A stretch of DNA of 64,000 nucleotides from Prorocentrum cordatum (lineage: Eukaryota > Sar > Dinophyceae > Prorocentrales > Prorocentraceae): NCBI GenBank assembly GCA_963575745.1, contig CAUYUJ010005625.1, forward strand, positions 476,205 through 540,204, written 5' to 3'. Positions 31,101 to 41,668 of the stretch are shown piece after piece. Position 1 is the stretch's first letter, and each line of letters begins with the position of its first letter. The position numbers and the translations under genes are program-made. Below the pieces are notes generated by a model. It was not told the DNA's origin. It searched no databases and saw only the letters and a program-made list of their open reading frames with translations.

Positions 31101-32560
31101 CGCGCGCGCTCGCGCACACGCGCGCGCACGCGCGCAAGCACACGCGCACGCGCTCGCGCACGCACGCGCACGCGCACGCGGACACGCGCACGCGGACACG
31201 CGCGCGCACGCGCACACTCGCACGCACGCGCACGCACTCGCGCACACACGCGCGCACACACGCACACACCACGGCAGCCACGCCCCCCCCCCCCCTACAC
31301 ACACCCACACACGCACACGCCCACGCACACCCGCGCACCCACGCGAACGCCCACGCCCGCATCCACGCCCAAGCCCACACCACACCCACGCGCACACCCG
31401 CACCCGCGCCCACAAGCCTGCGCACACCCACGCACGCGCGCGCGCCCACGCACGCCCACGCGCGCCCGTGCACGCCCACGCACCCACATACCCACGCACC
31501 CACACCCACGCACCCACGCACCCAGCACTCACGCACCCACACGACACACCCACACACCCATACACCCACGCACCCACGCATCCACTCGCACGCGCACATA
31601 CACACACTCACGCATCCACGCCCCCACGCCCCTCCAAAACCCACGCCCCGCACACCCACACACCCACCACCCACCCCACACGCCCACGCACCCACGCACC
31701 CACACCCCACACACCCACGCACCCACACACACCCACACACATCTACACAACGCACCACGCACCCACACACACACACACCACACACCCCCACACACCACAC
31801 GCGCACAACCACACACCCAACACCACGCACTACACGCACCCACGCGCACACGCCACACGCACCCACACACCCACGCACCTACAACCCACGCACCCACACC
31901 CACACCCACGCACGAACCCACGCACCAACGCGCCCACATACCCACGCACCCACACACCCACACACCACGCACCACACGCCCACACGCCCACACACCCACG
32001 CACACACCCACACCCACGCGCACACACACCCACGCACCCACGCACCCACGCACGCACCCGCACACCCACACCCACACACCCACCCACCCACACACCCACG
32101 CACCCACAAACCCACGGACCAACGCACCCATGCACCCACACACCCCGCCACGCCCCACCACACCCCACCACGCCCCACCACGCCCCACCACGCCCCACCA
32201 TGCCCCAGCACGTCACACCACGCCCCACGACGCCACACCACACCACACGCACACATGCACACACGCACGCTCGCACACACGCATATATGCACACACGCAC
32301 ACACGCACAAACGCGCGCGCATGCACGCACGCGTGCGCGCGAGCACTCTCGCACGCACGCACGCTCGCACGCACGCGCGCTCGCGCGCACGGGAGCGCTC
32401 GCGCACTCGCGCACTCGCACACTCGCGCACCCGCGCGCTCGCGCTCTCGCGCGCTCGCGCTCTCGCGCGCTCGCGCTCTCGCGCTCCCGCGCACTCGCGC
32501 TCCCGCGCACTCGCGCACTCGCGCACTCGCGCACTCTTGCACGCGCGCGGATCGCTTGAA
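28140..32560. repeat. 4.4-kb alternating purine-pyrimidine CA/CG array
   Basis: Almost pure alternation of C/T with A/G, in blocks: CACG/CACA (28140-28950), ACCAACACACC 11-12-mers (28950-29400), CACCACACA (29400-30020), CGCACGCG (30020-31270), CACCCACGCACC (31280-32150), CGCCCCACCA (32140-32240), CTCGCGCGCTCG (32340-32540). Z-DNA prone. Frames of over 1600 codons are artefacts: all three + frames are open for long distances. Confidence 0.95.
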
Positions 32561-32644
32561 CCACATTCATGATTTTCGAGCTGTTTCTGCTGGTCCGCTG
32601 GCCTTGGAGCGGGCTGCAAAACACCCAAAGGGTGGAACACATGG

Positions 32645-32890
32645 CAGTCTCGTTTGTTTCCGTTCGGGCAGCCGCAAACCTGGGATTAGGACGCTCGGGG
32701 GGATGGAAGTCGCGCGAACGCCAGGTGGAGACCAAGGCGCACGTGCGGGCAATGCCCGTCCTGGAGAAGATGGGCGAGAAGGCGTCGGACCCCGTCGAAC
32801 CGCTCTGGGGCCCAGACGTCCAACGGCCCAGAGACGCCCAGCTACTTGCCGTCTGTTTCGGCCTCCCTGCTCGTGGGACCATCAACGAAA
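32645..32890 (+). CDS. Candidate exon, unknown function
   Basis: Frame reading KSRERQVETKAHVRAMPVLE then KMGEKASDPVEPLWGPDVQR with strong RNY and G/C third positions, directly after the CA/CG array. ATG at 32641 possible. No family recognised. Confidence 0.35.
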
Positions 32891-33476
32891 ACGGTCTGGG
32901 ATCGAAAAGCGGGCACCGGGGAAGCGATCGATTACGATGCAATTCCTGGGAGGTTGAATTCAGCACTGGCGCAGGTATATTCTCGGTCGAGAACCAGTCT
33001 GAGCAGGCACATTTAGAACCCGCTGAATCAGCCCAGGCTTAATCTGGCCGGCTCTGGCTCCATGGCCCATCAATCGGGCTTAGTATCCAGTAGTCGTTTT
33101 TACGAGCACCTCCCAGGGGCTGCTTCCTACAATTCCGAGAAACCAAAGGCAAGTTTCTACCGTTCTCCCTCGCCCATTTCGCGGACGGTCGAGAGAGGCC
33201 CAGAGGGGGCCCAGGTCCGGTGAAAAATAGTCGGGCCGCCCGACGTCCTCGTGGGGCGAGGTCTCCTGGAGCTATCTGGATGTGGCGCCTGGGCGGTGCT
33301 CCGCCATCACGGACACCGCTGGGCGGAGTTGGGCTCGGGGTGGGGGGGTGGGGGACCGGTTCTCGGAGGTTCTCGAGCCCCGGGATGCCTCGGCAACGTG
33401 AGGGGGGGACGATCATACCCATGTGGAGTTTGCGAGTTTTTGGTGGTTTTCGTAACGTTTCGAAGGCCGGGGTGGT

Positions 33477-33760
33477 TCTCATCAGCTGCGCCTCGTCGAG
33501 AGTTTTCCAGGGGTGCTTGGGTCGCCCCGAACGGCCGCCAGAGAGTCGAGCTAGGACCCGAAAGCCAAATTTGCAACGTTGGGGGGGATGGGCTCAGGGG
33601 GGATGCATCGACCATTGATGGCCCATTGATCGCCGATGGGGGCCAGATAGCCCACCCCGCCCAGGAGGGTGCGGTTTCGCCATCGGGAGCCCATCGCCGA
33701 TTTCTTGGCGATGTGCCACCGACAATTTCAGGTCGATGTTTCCCCCTCCTGAGCCGACCC
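33477..33760 (+). repeat. Dispersed repeats S and L, copy 2
   Basis: S (33477-33570) reads SCASSRVFQGCLGRPERPPE in the frame homologous to candidate exon c at 18524. L spans 33592-33760. Confidence 0.55.
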
Positions 33761-33949
33761 TCGTGGATTCAGCACCGACGTTGGTCTATCCGTGGTCGAC
33801 AACCAGCCGGATCTGGCATACTCCCGTTCAATTATGCTGAATCCCGCTGAACCCTGATGAGTGCTCTGGGCTAATCTGGATTTGTGGGCCCTTCATTGTC
33901 CTCGTTGCCCCAGTTCTTTCTCGCGAAGACCTCTCCGAAGTTGCTTCCT

Positions 33950-34236
33950 GGCGCAGGGAGCCGTTCCAAGCCTCGAGATGGCCGCGCGGATTTCAGGAAT
34001 CATCCAAGAAATCCGCGCGGATCTCCGAACGTTTACAGTCGAAACCGATGGTAAGGATGGATAAATTTCCCAAGGGTACCCTTGCATTCTTACCTCCTCG
34101 GTCCATCCTTGACTAGTTTCGCTGGCCAGCTCTTCCCGAATTCGCACGCATCCTTGCTATCAGTTCTTAGTGTACCATGGCGGGTTTTTTCCATCTGGGG
34201 CGGTCCAGAAAGGCCCTGGCCTGCGAGGGTCGCAGG
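33950..34236 (+). CDS. Candidate two-exon 3' gene end across intron-like element I1
   Basis: Exon a (about 33950-34050) reads LAQGAVPSLEMAARISGIIQ then EIRADLRTFTVETD. GT at 34051 and AG at 34115-34116 bound a 66-nt intron; the join is in phase 1 and continues VSLASSSRIRTHPCYQFLVY to a TAG near 34236. Part of exon a overlaps an element N derivative. Alternative frames downstream are open (see 34177). Confidence 0.4.
34051..34116 (+). mobile_element. Element I1: short GT-AG intron-like repeat
   Basis: GTAAGGATGGATAAATTTCC, CAAGGGTACCCTTG palindrome, CCATCCTTGACTAG. AAGGATGG and CCATCCTT are inverted ends. Matches 56592-56646. Confidence 0.6.
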
Positions 34237-34821
34237 AGTAGCCATCTCTTCCGCGGCGGAAGGCTGGCGGAGGGCGGCGGAAGTAAAGCGAAGGCCGCCT
34301 CCGCCAACGAAAGGCCGGCGAAAGGCCGGCGGACGACGGCGGAAGTAACGATGCGCCCCCAAGAGATGACAACATGTTTGGGTTCAGGGTCTCCGCAGCT
34401 CGCCATCCGGGCCCTGGAGCCAAAAAGTGTGCGGGATTCACTAGTAGCCAGGTCTGTTTGCCGTTTGCTGGTGTCTTTCGGGTGGCAGCGGGCAGTTCCA
34501 GGGAGTGCCAGTCGGGCGGGGGAGGCGCCCCTGGGCACACACATCACTTTACCAGGTCCCGCTCGGCCCAGTCCCGCCAACGCACAGTCATGGTGTGCGT
34601 GTAGTTTCTCCATCGGGTATTCCCGTGGTTTGCTTGTCCTCCTGTGTCTTCTTCGGCCCACTTCGCTGGCTCGTGCCCCTGTCTGGCTTCTCGCTGGAGC
34701 GGAGTTCGCCGCCTCGCCGCTGACGAAAACGGTTTCTCCGTCGGCTTCTCAGGCGGGCGGGCTCTGGGGCGGCTTCTTCTTCTTCGTCTTCTTTTTTTCT
34801 TTTTTCTTGGTAGTATTCTGA
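34177..34821 (+). CDS. Candidate 214-codon ORF with good start context
   Basis: TACCATGGC start; reads MAGFFHLGRSRKALACEGRR, with Ala/Lys-rich middle (SKAKAASANERPAKGRRTTA), ending in a Phe-rich run over a TTC tract. Codon bias reasonable to about residue 190. It conflicts with the exon ending at 34236 in another frame, so at most one is right. The 34685-34730 stretch is repeated at 63.9 kb. Confidence 0.33.
   Translation: MAGFFHLGRSRKALACEGRRSSHLFRGGRLAEGGGSKAKAASANERPAKGRRTTAEVTMRPQEMTTCLGSGSPQLAIRALEPKSVRDSLVARSVCRLLVSFGWQRAVPGSASRAGEAPLGTHITLPGPARPSPANAQSWCACSFSIGYSRGLLVLLCLLRPTSLARAPVWLLAGAEFAASPLTKTVSPSASQAGGLWGGFFFFVFFFSFFLVVF
34676..34732 (+). repeat. Repeat W copy 1 (40 identical bases)
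   Basis: GCTTCTCGCTGGAGCGGAGT and TCGCCGCCTCGCCGCTGACG in succession, identical at 63924-63963, preceded in both by GTGCCCCT. Confidence 0.85.
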
Positions 34822-34890
34822 TGTGTTTCATTATTGGTATTATGTTTTATTATCCTAAGTATTATTTGTGCCATGTTGTTCTTCTTCTTC

Positions 34891-35045
34891 TTCTTCGGCT
34901 TTTCTGGTGGGCGGGCTCCCTGGGGGCCCGTGCCCTCCCAGGGGGGCGCCGTGCCGCGTCGCCCCCCCCCCCTCGTCGTGCTGGGCCGTCGCCGCGCGCT
35001 GGTGTCGCCCTGCGGCGCGAGCGTGTTCTTGAAGCCTCTGGACCA
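34891..35045 (+). repeat. Repeat O copy 1
   Basis: TTCTTCGGCTTTTCTGGTGG, GCGGGCTCCCTGGGGGCCCG and CCTCGTCGTGCTGG recur at 38455-38605, just outside the right arm of the foldback element. Sequence 35050-35180 is a short T-rich/ATT stretch. Confidence 0.75.
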
Positions 35046-35183
35046 TGACGCGCCTTCTGATCCCCCTCCCCTCCAGAACGTAACGCTCCCCCCCCCAACG
35101 TAGCGTGCCCCTGGCACTGCCATTGTGATGCTCGCAGTCATTATTATTATTCTTCTTCTTCGGCTTCTTCTTTTTCTTCGTAT

Positions 35184-38100
35184 GATACCAGAGAAAAACC
35201 CAATCATCATCTTTTTAGGGCTGTATAGGGCTATATGGGCTCTTGGGCGCTATATGGGCTATATGGCTATATGGGTTATAGGGCTATAGGGCGGTAGGGA
35301 TATATAGGGCTATGAGGCTATAGGGCTACAGGGCACCGGGCACCCGGGCACCCGGCACCCGGAACCCGGGCACCCACCTGGCACCCGGGCACCCGGGCAT
35401 CCGGGCACCCGGGCACCCGGGCACCCAGGCACCCGGGCCTGGCCACCGAATCGGCGGCGAACCCGGGCACCCGGGCACCCGCCCGGGCACCCGGGCACCC
35501 GAGCCCGGCCACCGAATCGGCGGCACACCTCACCTACCCTAAAATCCGCTAGGACCCCCACAGATGCAAGCTCTGATTGGGGAATTATCATTATTATTAT
35601 TCTTTTTCGTACTCTTCTTATTTCCCGAATCAGAGCTTGCCTCTGTAGGGGTCCTAGCGGATTCATATGATTAGGTTAGGTTTGCCGCCGATTTTGGCGG
35701 CACGCCCGGGTGCCAGGGTGCCCGGGGGTGCCCGGGTGCCCTTGTGCCTGGGTGCCCGGGTGCCCGGGTGCCCGGGTGCCCGTGTGCCCGGGGACGGGTA
35801 ATCCAAACCCAGTAGCTTTTCGCTTAACCGTGAGTGGATTTTCGCTTAACCGTGAGTGATTGAGTGCACGCTGTGAGCCCACGCTGTGAGCCCACGCTGT
35901 GGTGAGCCCACGCTGTGGTGAGCCCACGCTGTGAGCCCACGCTGTGAGCTCACGCTGTGGTGAGCCCACGCTGTGAGCCCACGCTTTGGTGAGCCCACTC
36001 TGTAAGCCCACGCTGTGAGTGCACGCGTTGGTGAGCCCACGCTGTGAGCCCACGCTGTGGGCCCACGCTGTGAGCCCACGGTGTGAGCCCACGCTGTGAG
36101 CCCACGCTGTGGTGAGTGCACGCTGTGAGTGCACGCTGTGGTGAGTGCACGCTGTGAGCCCACGCTGTGGTGAGCCCCTGTGGTGAGCCCACGCTGTGAG
36201 CCCACGCTGTGAGCCCACGCTGAGAGCCCACGCTGTGAGCCCACGCTGTGGTGAGTGCACGCTGTGGTGAGTGCACGCTGTGGTGAGTGCACGCTGTGAA
36301 TGCACGCTGTGGTGAGTGCACGCTGTGAGTGCACGCTGTGGTGAGTGCACGCTGTGGTGAGTGCACGCTGTGGTGAGTGCACGCTGTGGTGAGTGCACGC
36401 TGTGAGTGCACGCTGCGAGTGCGCGCTGTGAGTGCACGCTGTGAGTGCACGCTGTGAGTGCACGCTGTGAGTGCACGCTGTGAGTGCACGCTGTGAGTGC
36501 ACGCTGTGAGTGCTCGCTGTGATCGCACGCTGTGACCGCACGCTGCGCGCCACCCGGTGAGAAAGACCGTGAGCTCACGCTGTGAGTGCACGTGGGCCCG
36601 ACGGAATTTCGAATTGCCTACGCGTTGGATTTCCCCGCGCGGTCGATTTCCTCTGGTTTGTGTGTGTGTGTGTGGGTGTGTGCGTTTGCGTGTGGTGGCG
36701 GTGGTGGGAGTTGTGGTGGCTGTGATTGTGGTGGTGGTGGCGTTGGTGGTGGCGGTATCATTGGCGGTGGTGGTGGTTGTGGTGGTGGGTGGTGGTATGT
36801 GTGTGTGTGTGTGTGCGTGTGTGCTTTGTGGGCCCCGGAAACGGCAGGGCAGGTTTTTCACCGTTTCCAAAACAATGTTCCTTGAAAATGGAAACGGCAA
36901 AAAAACGGCGACCGGAAACAACAGAAAAACGGCTCCAAGATTGGAACTGGAGCCGGAACTCGTCCCAAAACGGCGACGGAACCGGTTAAAAAACGGCGTC
37001 GGAACCGGACGGAACCGGTAAAAAAACGGCCCTGTCGTTTCCAGAGCCCACTAAGCGTGCGTGTGTGTGTGCGTATGTGTCGGGTGTTGTGCGGAGTGCG
37101 GCGCTCGGTGTGCGGTGGGCGGTGTGTTGTGTATGGTGTGTGGTGTGTGGCGTGATGCGTGTGGCGTGTGGCGTGTGGTGTGTGTTGTGTTGTGTGTCGT
37201 GTGTTGCGTATGGTGCATTTCGAGAGGTGTGTGCCATGTGGTGTTTTGTTGCGTGAAGTGTGTATGTGCGTGGTGTGTGGCGTGTGGCGTGTGGTGGGTT
37301 GACGCCACACGCAACGCCACCACGCACACAAACGCACGCACACACACACCACAGAGGAAATCGACCGCGCGGAAAAATCCAGCGCGCAAGGCATTCGAAA
37401 TTCCGCCGGCCCCACAGCGTGCACTCACAGCGTGAGCTCGCAGTCTTTTTCACCGGGTGGCGCGCAGCGTGCGCTCACAGCGTGCGCTCACAGCGTGCGC
37501 TCACAGCGTGCCCTCACAGCGTGCACTCACAGCGTGCACTCACAGCGTGCACTCACTCGGCCTACGCTGCTCACAGCGTGGGCTCACAGCGTGGGCTCAC
37601 AGCGTGCACTCACAGCGTGCACTCACAGCGTGGGCTCACCACGGCGGGCACGCACAGCGTTGGCTCACAGCGTGGGCTCATAGCGTGGGCTCACAGCGTT
37701 GGCTCACAGCGTGGGCTCACAGCGTGGGCTCACAGCGTGGACTCACAGCGTGGGCTCACAGCGTGGGCTCACAGCGTGGGCTCACAGCGTGGGCTCACAG
37801 CGTGGGCTCACAGCGTGGGCTCACAGCGTGGGCTCACAGAGTGCACTCACAGCGCGCACTCACAGCGTGGGCTCACCACGGCGGGCACGCACAGCGTGGA
37901 CTCACAGCGTGCCCTCACAGCGTGGGCTCACCACAGCGTGGGCTCACACGCTCACAGCGTGGACTTACAGCGTGGGCTCACAGCGTGGGCTCACAGCGTG
38001 CACTCACAGCGTGCACTCAGAGCGTGCACTCACAGCGTGCACTCAATCACTTACCGTTAAGCACAACGCTCCTCACGGTTAAGATCTACTCTCGTGCCTG

Positions 38101-38412
38101 GGTGCTTGGGTGCCCAGTTGCCCGGGTGCCCAGGTTCTTGGTAGCTCTATATGGCCTTATCTATAGCCCTATAGTTTTGTAGCTCTATAGCCCTAATAGC
38201 CCTAATAGCCCTATAGTCTTATAGCCCTAAAGCCCTATAGCCCTATAGCCCTATAGCCCTACAGCCCCATAACCCTGTAGCACAATAGCCCTATAGCCCT
38301 ATGGCCGTGTAGCCCTGTAGCCCTATAGCCCCGTAGCCTTCTAGCTCTATAGCCTTATAGCCCCATAGCCCTAAAGCCCTAAAACGATTATGATTGGGTT
38401 TTTCTCCGGTAT
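35184..38412. mobile_element. 3.2-kb foldback element built of nested minisatellites
   Basis: Outer ends ATGATACCAGAGAAAAACCC (35181-) and GGGTTTTTCTCCGGTATCAT (to 38417) are inverted. Moving inward, both arms carry (AGGGCTAT)n, then (GGGCACCC)n, then CGCTTAACCGTGAG, then a 13-mer array (GTGAGTGCACGCT and GTGAGCCCACGCT) of about 680 bp (left 35860-36545, right 37410-38045), then GGCGCGCAGCGT / ACGGAATTTCGAATTGCC and a CGCGCGGTCGATTTCC boundary. The unpaired centre (36660-37310) is TG-rich with a CGGAAACGG block at 36840-37045. A second palindrome lies inside the left arm (35515-35695). No protein frame; Ala-His-Ser-Val-type frames are array artefacts. Confidence 0.8.
35515..35695. repeat. Inner palindrome of the foldback element
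   Basis: CCGCTAGGACCCCCACAGAT, GCAAGCTCTGATTGGG pairs with CCCGAATCAGAGCTTGC, CTCTGTAGGGGTCCTAGCGG around an AT-rich loop. One arm alone, with the adjoining arrays, recurs at 53826-54115. Confidence 0.85.
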
Positions 38413-38454
38413 CATGTTATAAGTATTATTCGTATCATTATTTTCTTTTTTCTT

Positions 38455-38605
38455 CGGCTCTTCTGGTGGGCGGGCTCCCTGGGGGCCCGTTCCCTCCCAG
38501 GGGGCGCCGAGCCGCGTCGCCCCCCTCGTCGTGCTGGAGCGCCTCCGCGCGCTGGCGTCGCCCCGCAGCGCGCCCCCCCTGCCCCGCAGCGCCGCCCCTC
38601 GCAGG
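38455..38605 (+). repeat. Repeat O copy 2
   Basis: Same as 34891-35045, same orientation, although the foldback between them is inverted; it may be part of the target or an older duplication. 38610-39750 has GT and GC-rich tracts with no gene that can be supported. Confidence 0.7.
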
Positions 38606-39756
38606 AAATACATTAACTTCTCGACGAAAAGCCCCTCGCCGCCCCTGCGATCCTAGCCGTGTGTGTGTGTGTGTGAGTGTGTGTGTGTGTGTGTGTCTCT
38701 CAGCTTCCAGGCCGCGCCGCCTTCCTGGGCGGGGCCGCGGCCGCCGGCCGCGGCCGCGGCGCCGCCAGCGTCGACCTGGCGCAGATCGCGTCCAGACCCC
38801 GGCGGCCGAGCGGCCACTCCTCGGGGCCGGCCCCCTCCCCCTCCTCCCCCTCCCCCTCGCCGCCCCTCGCAGGAAGCCGCTCAGAAAAGGAGGGAGACCC
38901 TGGGATACGGTATGTTCGCGTCGTGTCGACCAGCGGGGACCCCAGCGCGGGCGTTCAAGGTTGAGCGCCGCAGGCGACCCGAGATCGGTCGATGCTGGAC
39001 GATCGGGCGTTTGGCAAACTACCGATCGTTCAAGGTTGAACACTTCCCGTGGTGTCAGGGACCAACGCTGGGGTCGGCACGACACGAATCTGCCGTACAC
39101 CCCAAGGGGGCTATTCGGACGCACCCGTATCGAGGATGGACGCCCCCCCACCGTAATTAAATCCCAGGCTTGGGCCCTGAATTTCTCGTCCATTCGACAG
39201 TCCCACGAAGCCTGGGATAGGGGTCGACATATCCCCTGTTGGCCCCGTCCGCCCCCTGCCCGCCCCAGATCCGAGGACTTCTCGTGGGTCCCACTGCCCT
39301 TTCGGTGCAGAGGTCAGAGGAGGAAAGTGTACCATACCGCTACCCTTGCCTCGCTTTCCCCTTTGTGGGCCTCCTGGGTGGCCCTCGTCGCCACCGCCGA
39401 ATTCGCCTCGAAATCCTGGTCAGAACGCGCCCACGGAGAGGTCCGGGGGGTAGCCGTATCGGCACCTTTTTGCTACCCTGGGAGAGATCCTTGGGGCACC
39501 GGCTGGGGCCTCGCCGCGGGGGGCCCCGCGCCCGAGCTCCTTGCGGCAAGCTTGGGGATGACCGTGCCGATCGGAGGAGCGCCTAGACACCGCTTGGCTG
39601 CTGATGGCGCTGGGAGTGCAGCGGCGGGTGGATGGCGCCCGAAGCGAGGCGCGCATGCCCATGATGAGCGACGAGGTGGTCTCTCTTTTTTTGGGTTTTG
39701 TTTTCTCTCTTTGGCTCTCTGTCTCTACCATTTTTAGGGCCTCTTTTCTCTGAAGC

Positions 39757-39905
39757 CCATTAGGAATGCCCAATACTGCCGTGTCCAGAACTCGGAGTGT
39801 GTTTTTGCGACCATGCCTCGACCTCCTCGCATGCTCTTACGCACGCCAAGCGACCGCATACGCCGGTTTTTCATACGGAGACCTGGTGTGGCCTCCGGGA
39901 GTCGT
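39757..39905 (+). CDS. Candidate exon
   Basis: Pyrimidine tract and CTGAAG, then PIRNAQYCRVQNSECVFATM and PRPPRMLLRTPSDRIRR. Two other frames over 39800-40030 are also protein-like (one reads HAVDVDVIVDEQATASAKFL), so several small exons may lie here. Confidence 0.3.
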
Positions 39906-40025
39906 AAACGGGAAGAACAGACCCCATCACTTATCCATAACCACCGCCTGGGGGATCGATCTTCGAGGTCCTCGGCACGCGGTGGATGTGGACGTGATCG
40001 TCGACGAACAAGCAACGGCATCAGC

Positions 40026-40176
40026 GAAATTTCTCGGAGGTCTGGGCGGATCTTTCAGATCGGCGCCTGGGCCCCCTCGGCGTCACCTCCAGCGCCGCCC
40101 CTGCCACGCTCCCGCGCGCCAGGGACGGGGGGGGGGGCCAACGCCGATCCCAGAAACCCGCCCGGGCCTCAGAGGA
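40026..40176. mobile_element. Element N3
   Basis: ATTTCTCGGAGGTCTGGGCG and CCGATCCCAGAAACCCGCCC then GGGCCTCAGAGG; more diverged than N1 and N2. Confidence 0.4.
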
Positions 40177-40426
40177 ATTGTACCCACTCGTTTTTGTTGC
40201 TCCTCAACGTCGGGCCCTTCGGGGGGCAGGCCAGCCCTGTCCATGTCCGCCGCCTGCCGAGGTCCCGGGGAGCGATCCCCCCAGGCGGCGGTCAGGGGCA
40301 AACGTCCCCGCCTCGCCCCCCGCATCCATCCGGCGGCCCGGCTCTCTTCGAGACGTGGGCCCCCGGTCTCCTCTGCGACCTCTGCTGGCCTCTCGCCCTG
40401 GGCCGGTGGCCGCCCCACACGTCGGC

Positions 40427-40950
40427 CCTGGAGGGTTTCTCCGAAGGGCTTAGGCGACCCGTCCTCCCTCCTCCCCCCTCCTCCCCCCTCCTCCCTCCTC
40501 CTCCCTCCTCCCTCCTCCCCCCTCCTCCCTCCTCCTCCCTCCTCCCTCCTCCCTCCCTCCTCCTCCGCCCTCCTCCCTCCTCCCTCCTCCCTCCCTCCTC
40601 CCTCCCTCCTCCTCCCTCCTCCCTCCTCCCTTCCTCCCGCCTCCTCCCTCCTCCCTCCTCCCTCCTCCCTCCCTCCTCCCTCCCTCCTCCTCCTCCTCCT
40701 CCTCCTCCTCCTCCTCCTCCTCCTCCTCCTCCTCCTCCTCCTCCTCCCTCTCCTCCTCGCCTCCTCTTCCTCCTCCTCTTCCTCCTCCTCCTCCTCCCTC
40801 CTCCTTCCTCCTCCTTCCTCCTCCTCCTCCCTCCTCCCTCCTCCCTCCTCTCTCCTCCCTCCTCCTCCTCCGCCTCCTCTTCCTCCTCCATCTCCTCCTC
40901 GGGTCGCCCACGGCCCTGGGGGACACTGTGCACCCCGAGGGGGGCCCCCG
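40427..40950 (+). mobile_element. Element U copy 4
   Basis: GGAGGGTTTCTCCGAAGGGC, TTAGGCGACCCG, TCC tract with CCCTCC variants, then GGGTCGCCCACGGCCCTGGG. Same termini as 5128-5530. Confidence 0.7.
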
Positions 40951-40999
40951 CACGGCGAGGGACGGGCCGCGCCGATCCTTGGTGGCTCGAGGGCCGCCG

Positions 41000-41210
41000 G
41001 CCGTCTGCTGCGCGCTCGGCGCTGCCACCGTCGCCGCGACCGTCGTCGCCGCCTCCGTCGCCGCACCCGTCGCCGCTCTCGTCGCCGTCGGCGCCGCCGC
41101 CGCCCTCGCAGCCCGCCGCCAGCGCGGGCTCCCCCCCTCCCCCGTGCGAGAGCGAAGTGGGCGTGCTGGCCGCCCTGGCGGAGGCGTACAGGGGCAGCGC
41201 CAAGAGCGTC
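41000..41210 (+). CDS. Candidate exon, Pro/Ser-rich then helical
   Basis: Reads SALPPSPRPSSPPPSPHPSP, then SQPAASAGSPPPPCESEVGV, then LAALAEAYRGSAKSVVGG. Practically every codon ends in G or C and the second half is not repetitive. A GTGGGC donor is possible near 41211. No family recognised; a low-complexity linker followed by a folded start is likely. Confidence 0.45.
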
Positions 41211-41372
41211 GTGGGCGGGCCGGGGCCCCAGTCCGGCCACCGCGCGGGGCGAGCGTGGGCAGACCGCAGGGGGAGAGGGGTTGAGTCGAGGTGGGGATGA
41301 GGAGGGGGTAGATGGTGCTGCGGCGGAGGAGGAGGCTTGAGAGGAGGGAGGAGGGAGGAGGATGGGTATATA

Positions 41373-41668
41373 CACAGCCGTGACAAAAGTTTCTTCAATT
41401 TGCTATGATGAAGATCTCTCCCATCCTTCTCAAGATTCCTAACATGACATGATGTTAGGTCATTCGGCGGAGTAGTTTCCGATCCCGGGGACGTTAATAA
41501 CTCTGTTACCCCAAAACGGGATCGGAAACTACTCCGCGCCAAACCATATAAATAACCGAGCGGGATGCGATTGCGCGCGGAGTAGTTTGAATAAAATTAC
41601 TCCGAACTACTCCGCACGAACGCGTCATTCCAAAAGGCGCATTGAAAGAAACTTTCGTCACGGCGATG
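41373..41668. mobile_element. Element K copy 2: Tc1/mariner-like MITE
   Basis: 296 bp, TA at 41371-41372 and 41669-41670; CACAGCCGTGACAAAAGTTT at the left and its counterpart at the right. Compare 3425-3721. Confidence 0.75.

Noticed and set aside
27683-32957. Open frames of more than 1600 codons, His/Thr/Arg-rich
   Set aside because: They lie over the CA/CG array, all three plus frames are open together and the opposite strand too. Stop codons simply cannot arise in this composition.
35676-38182. Repetitive AHSVHSQRALTAC-type proteins on either strand
   Set aside because: Product of the 13-mer arrays in the foldback arms; a 13-nt unit cycles all frames and reads on both arms.
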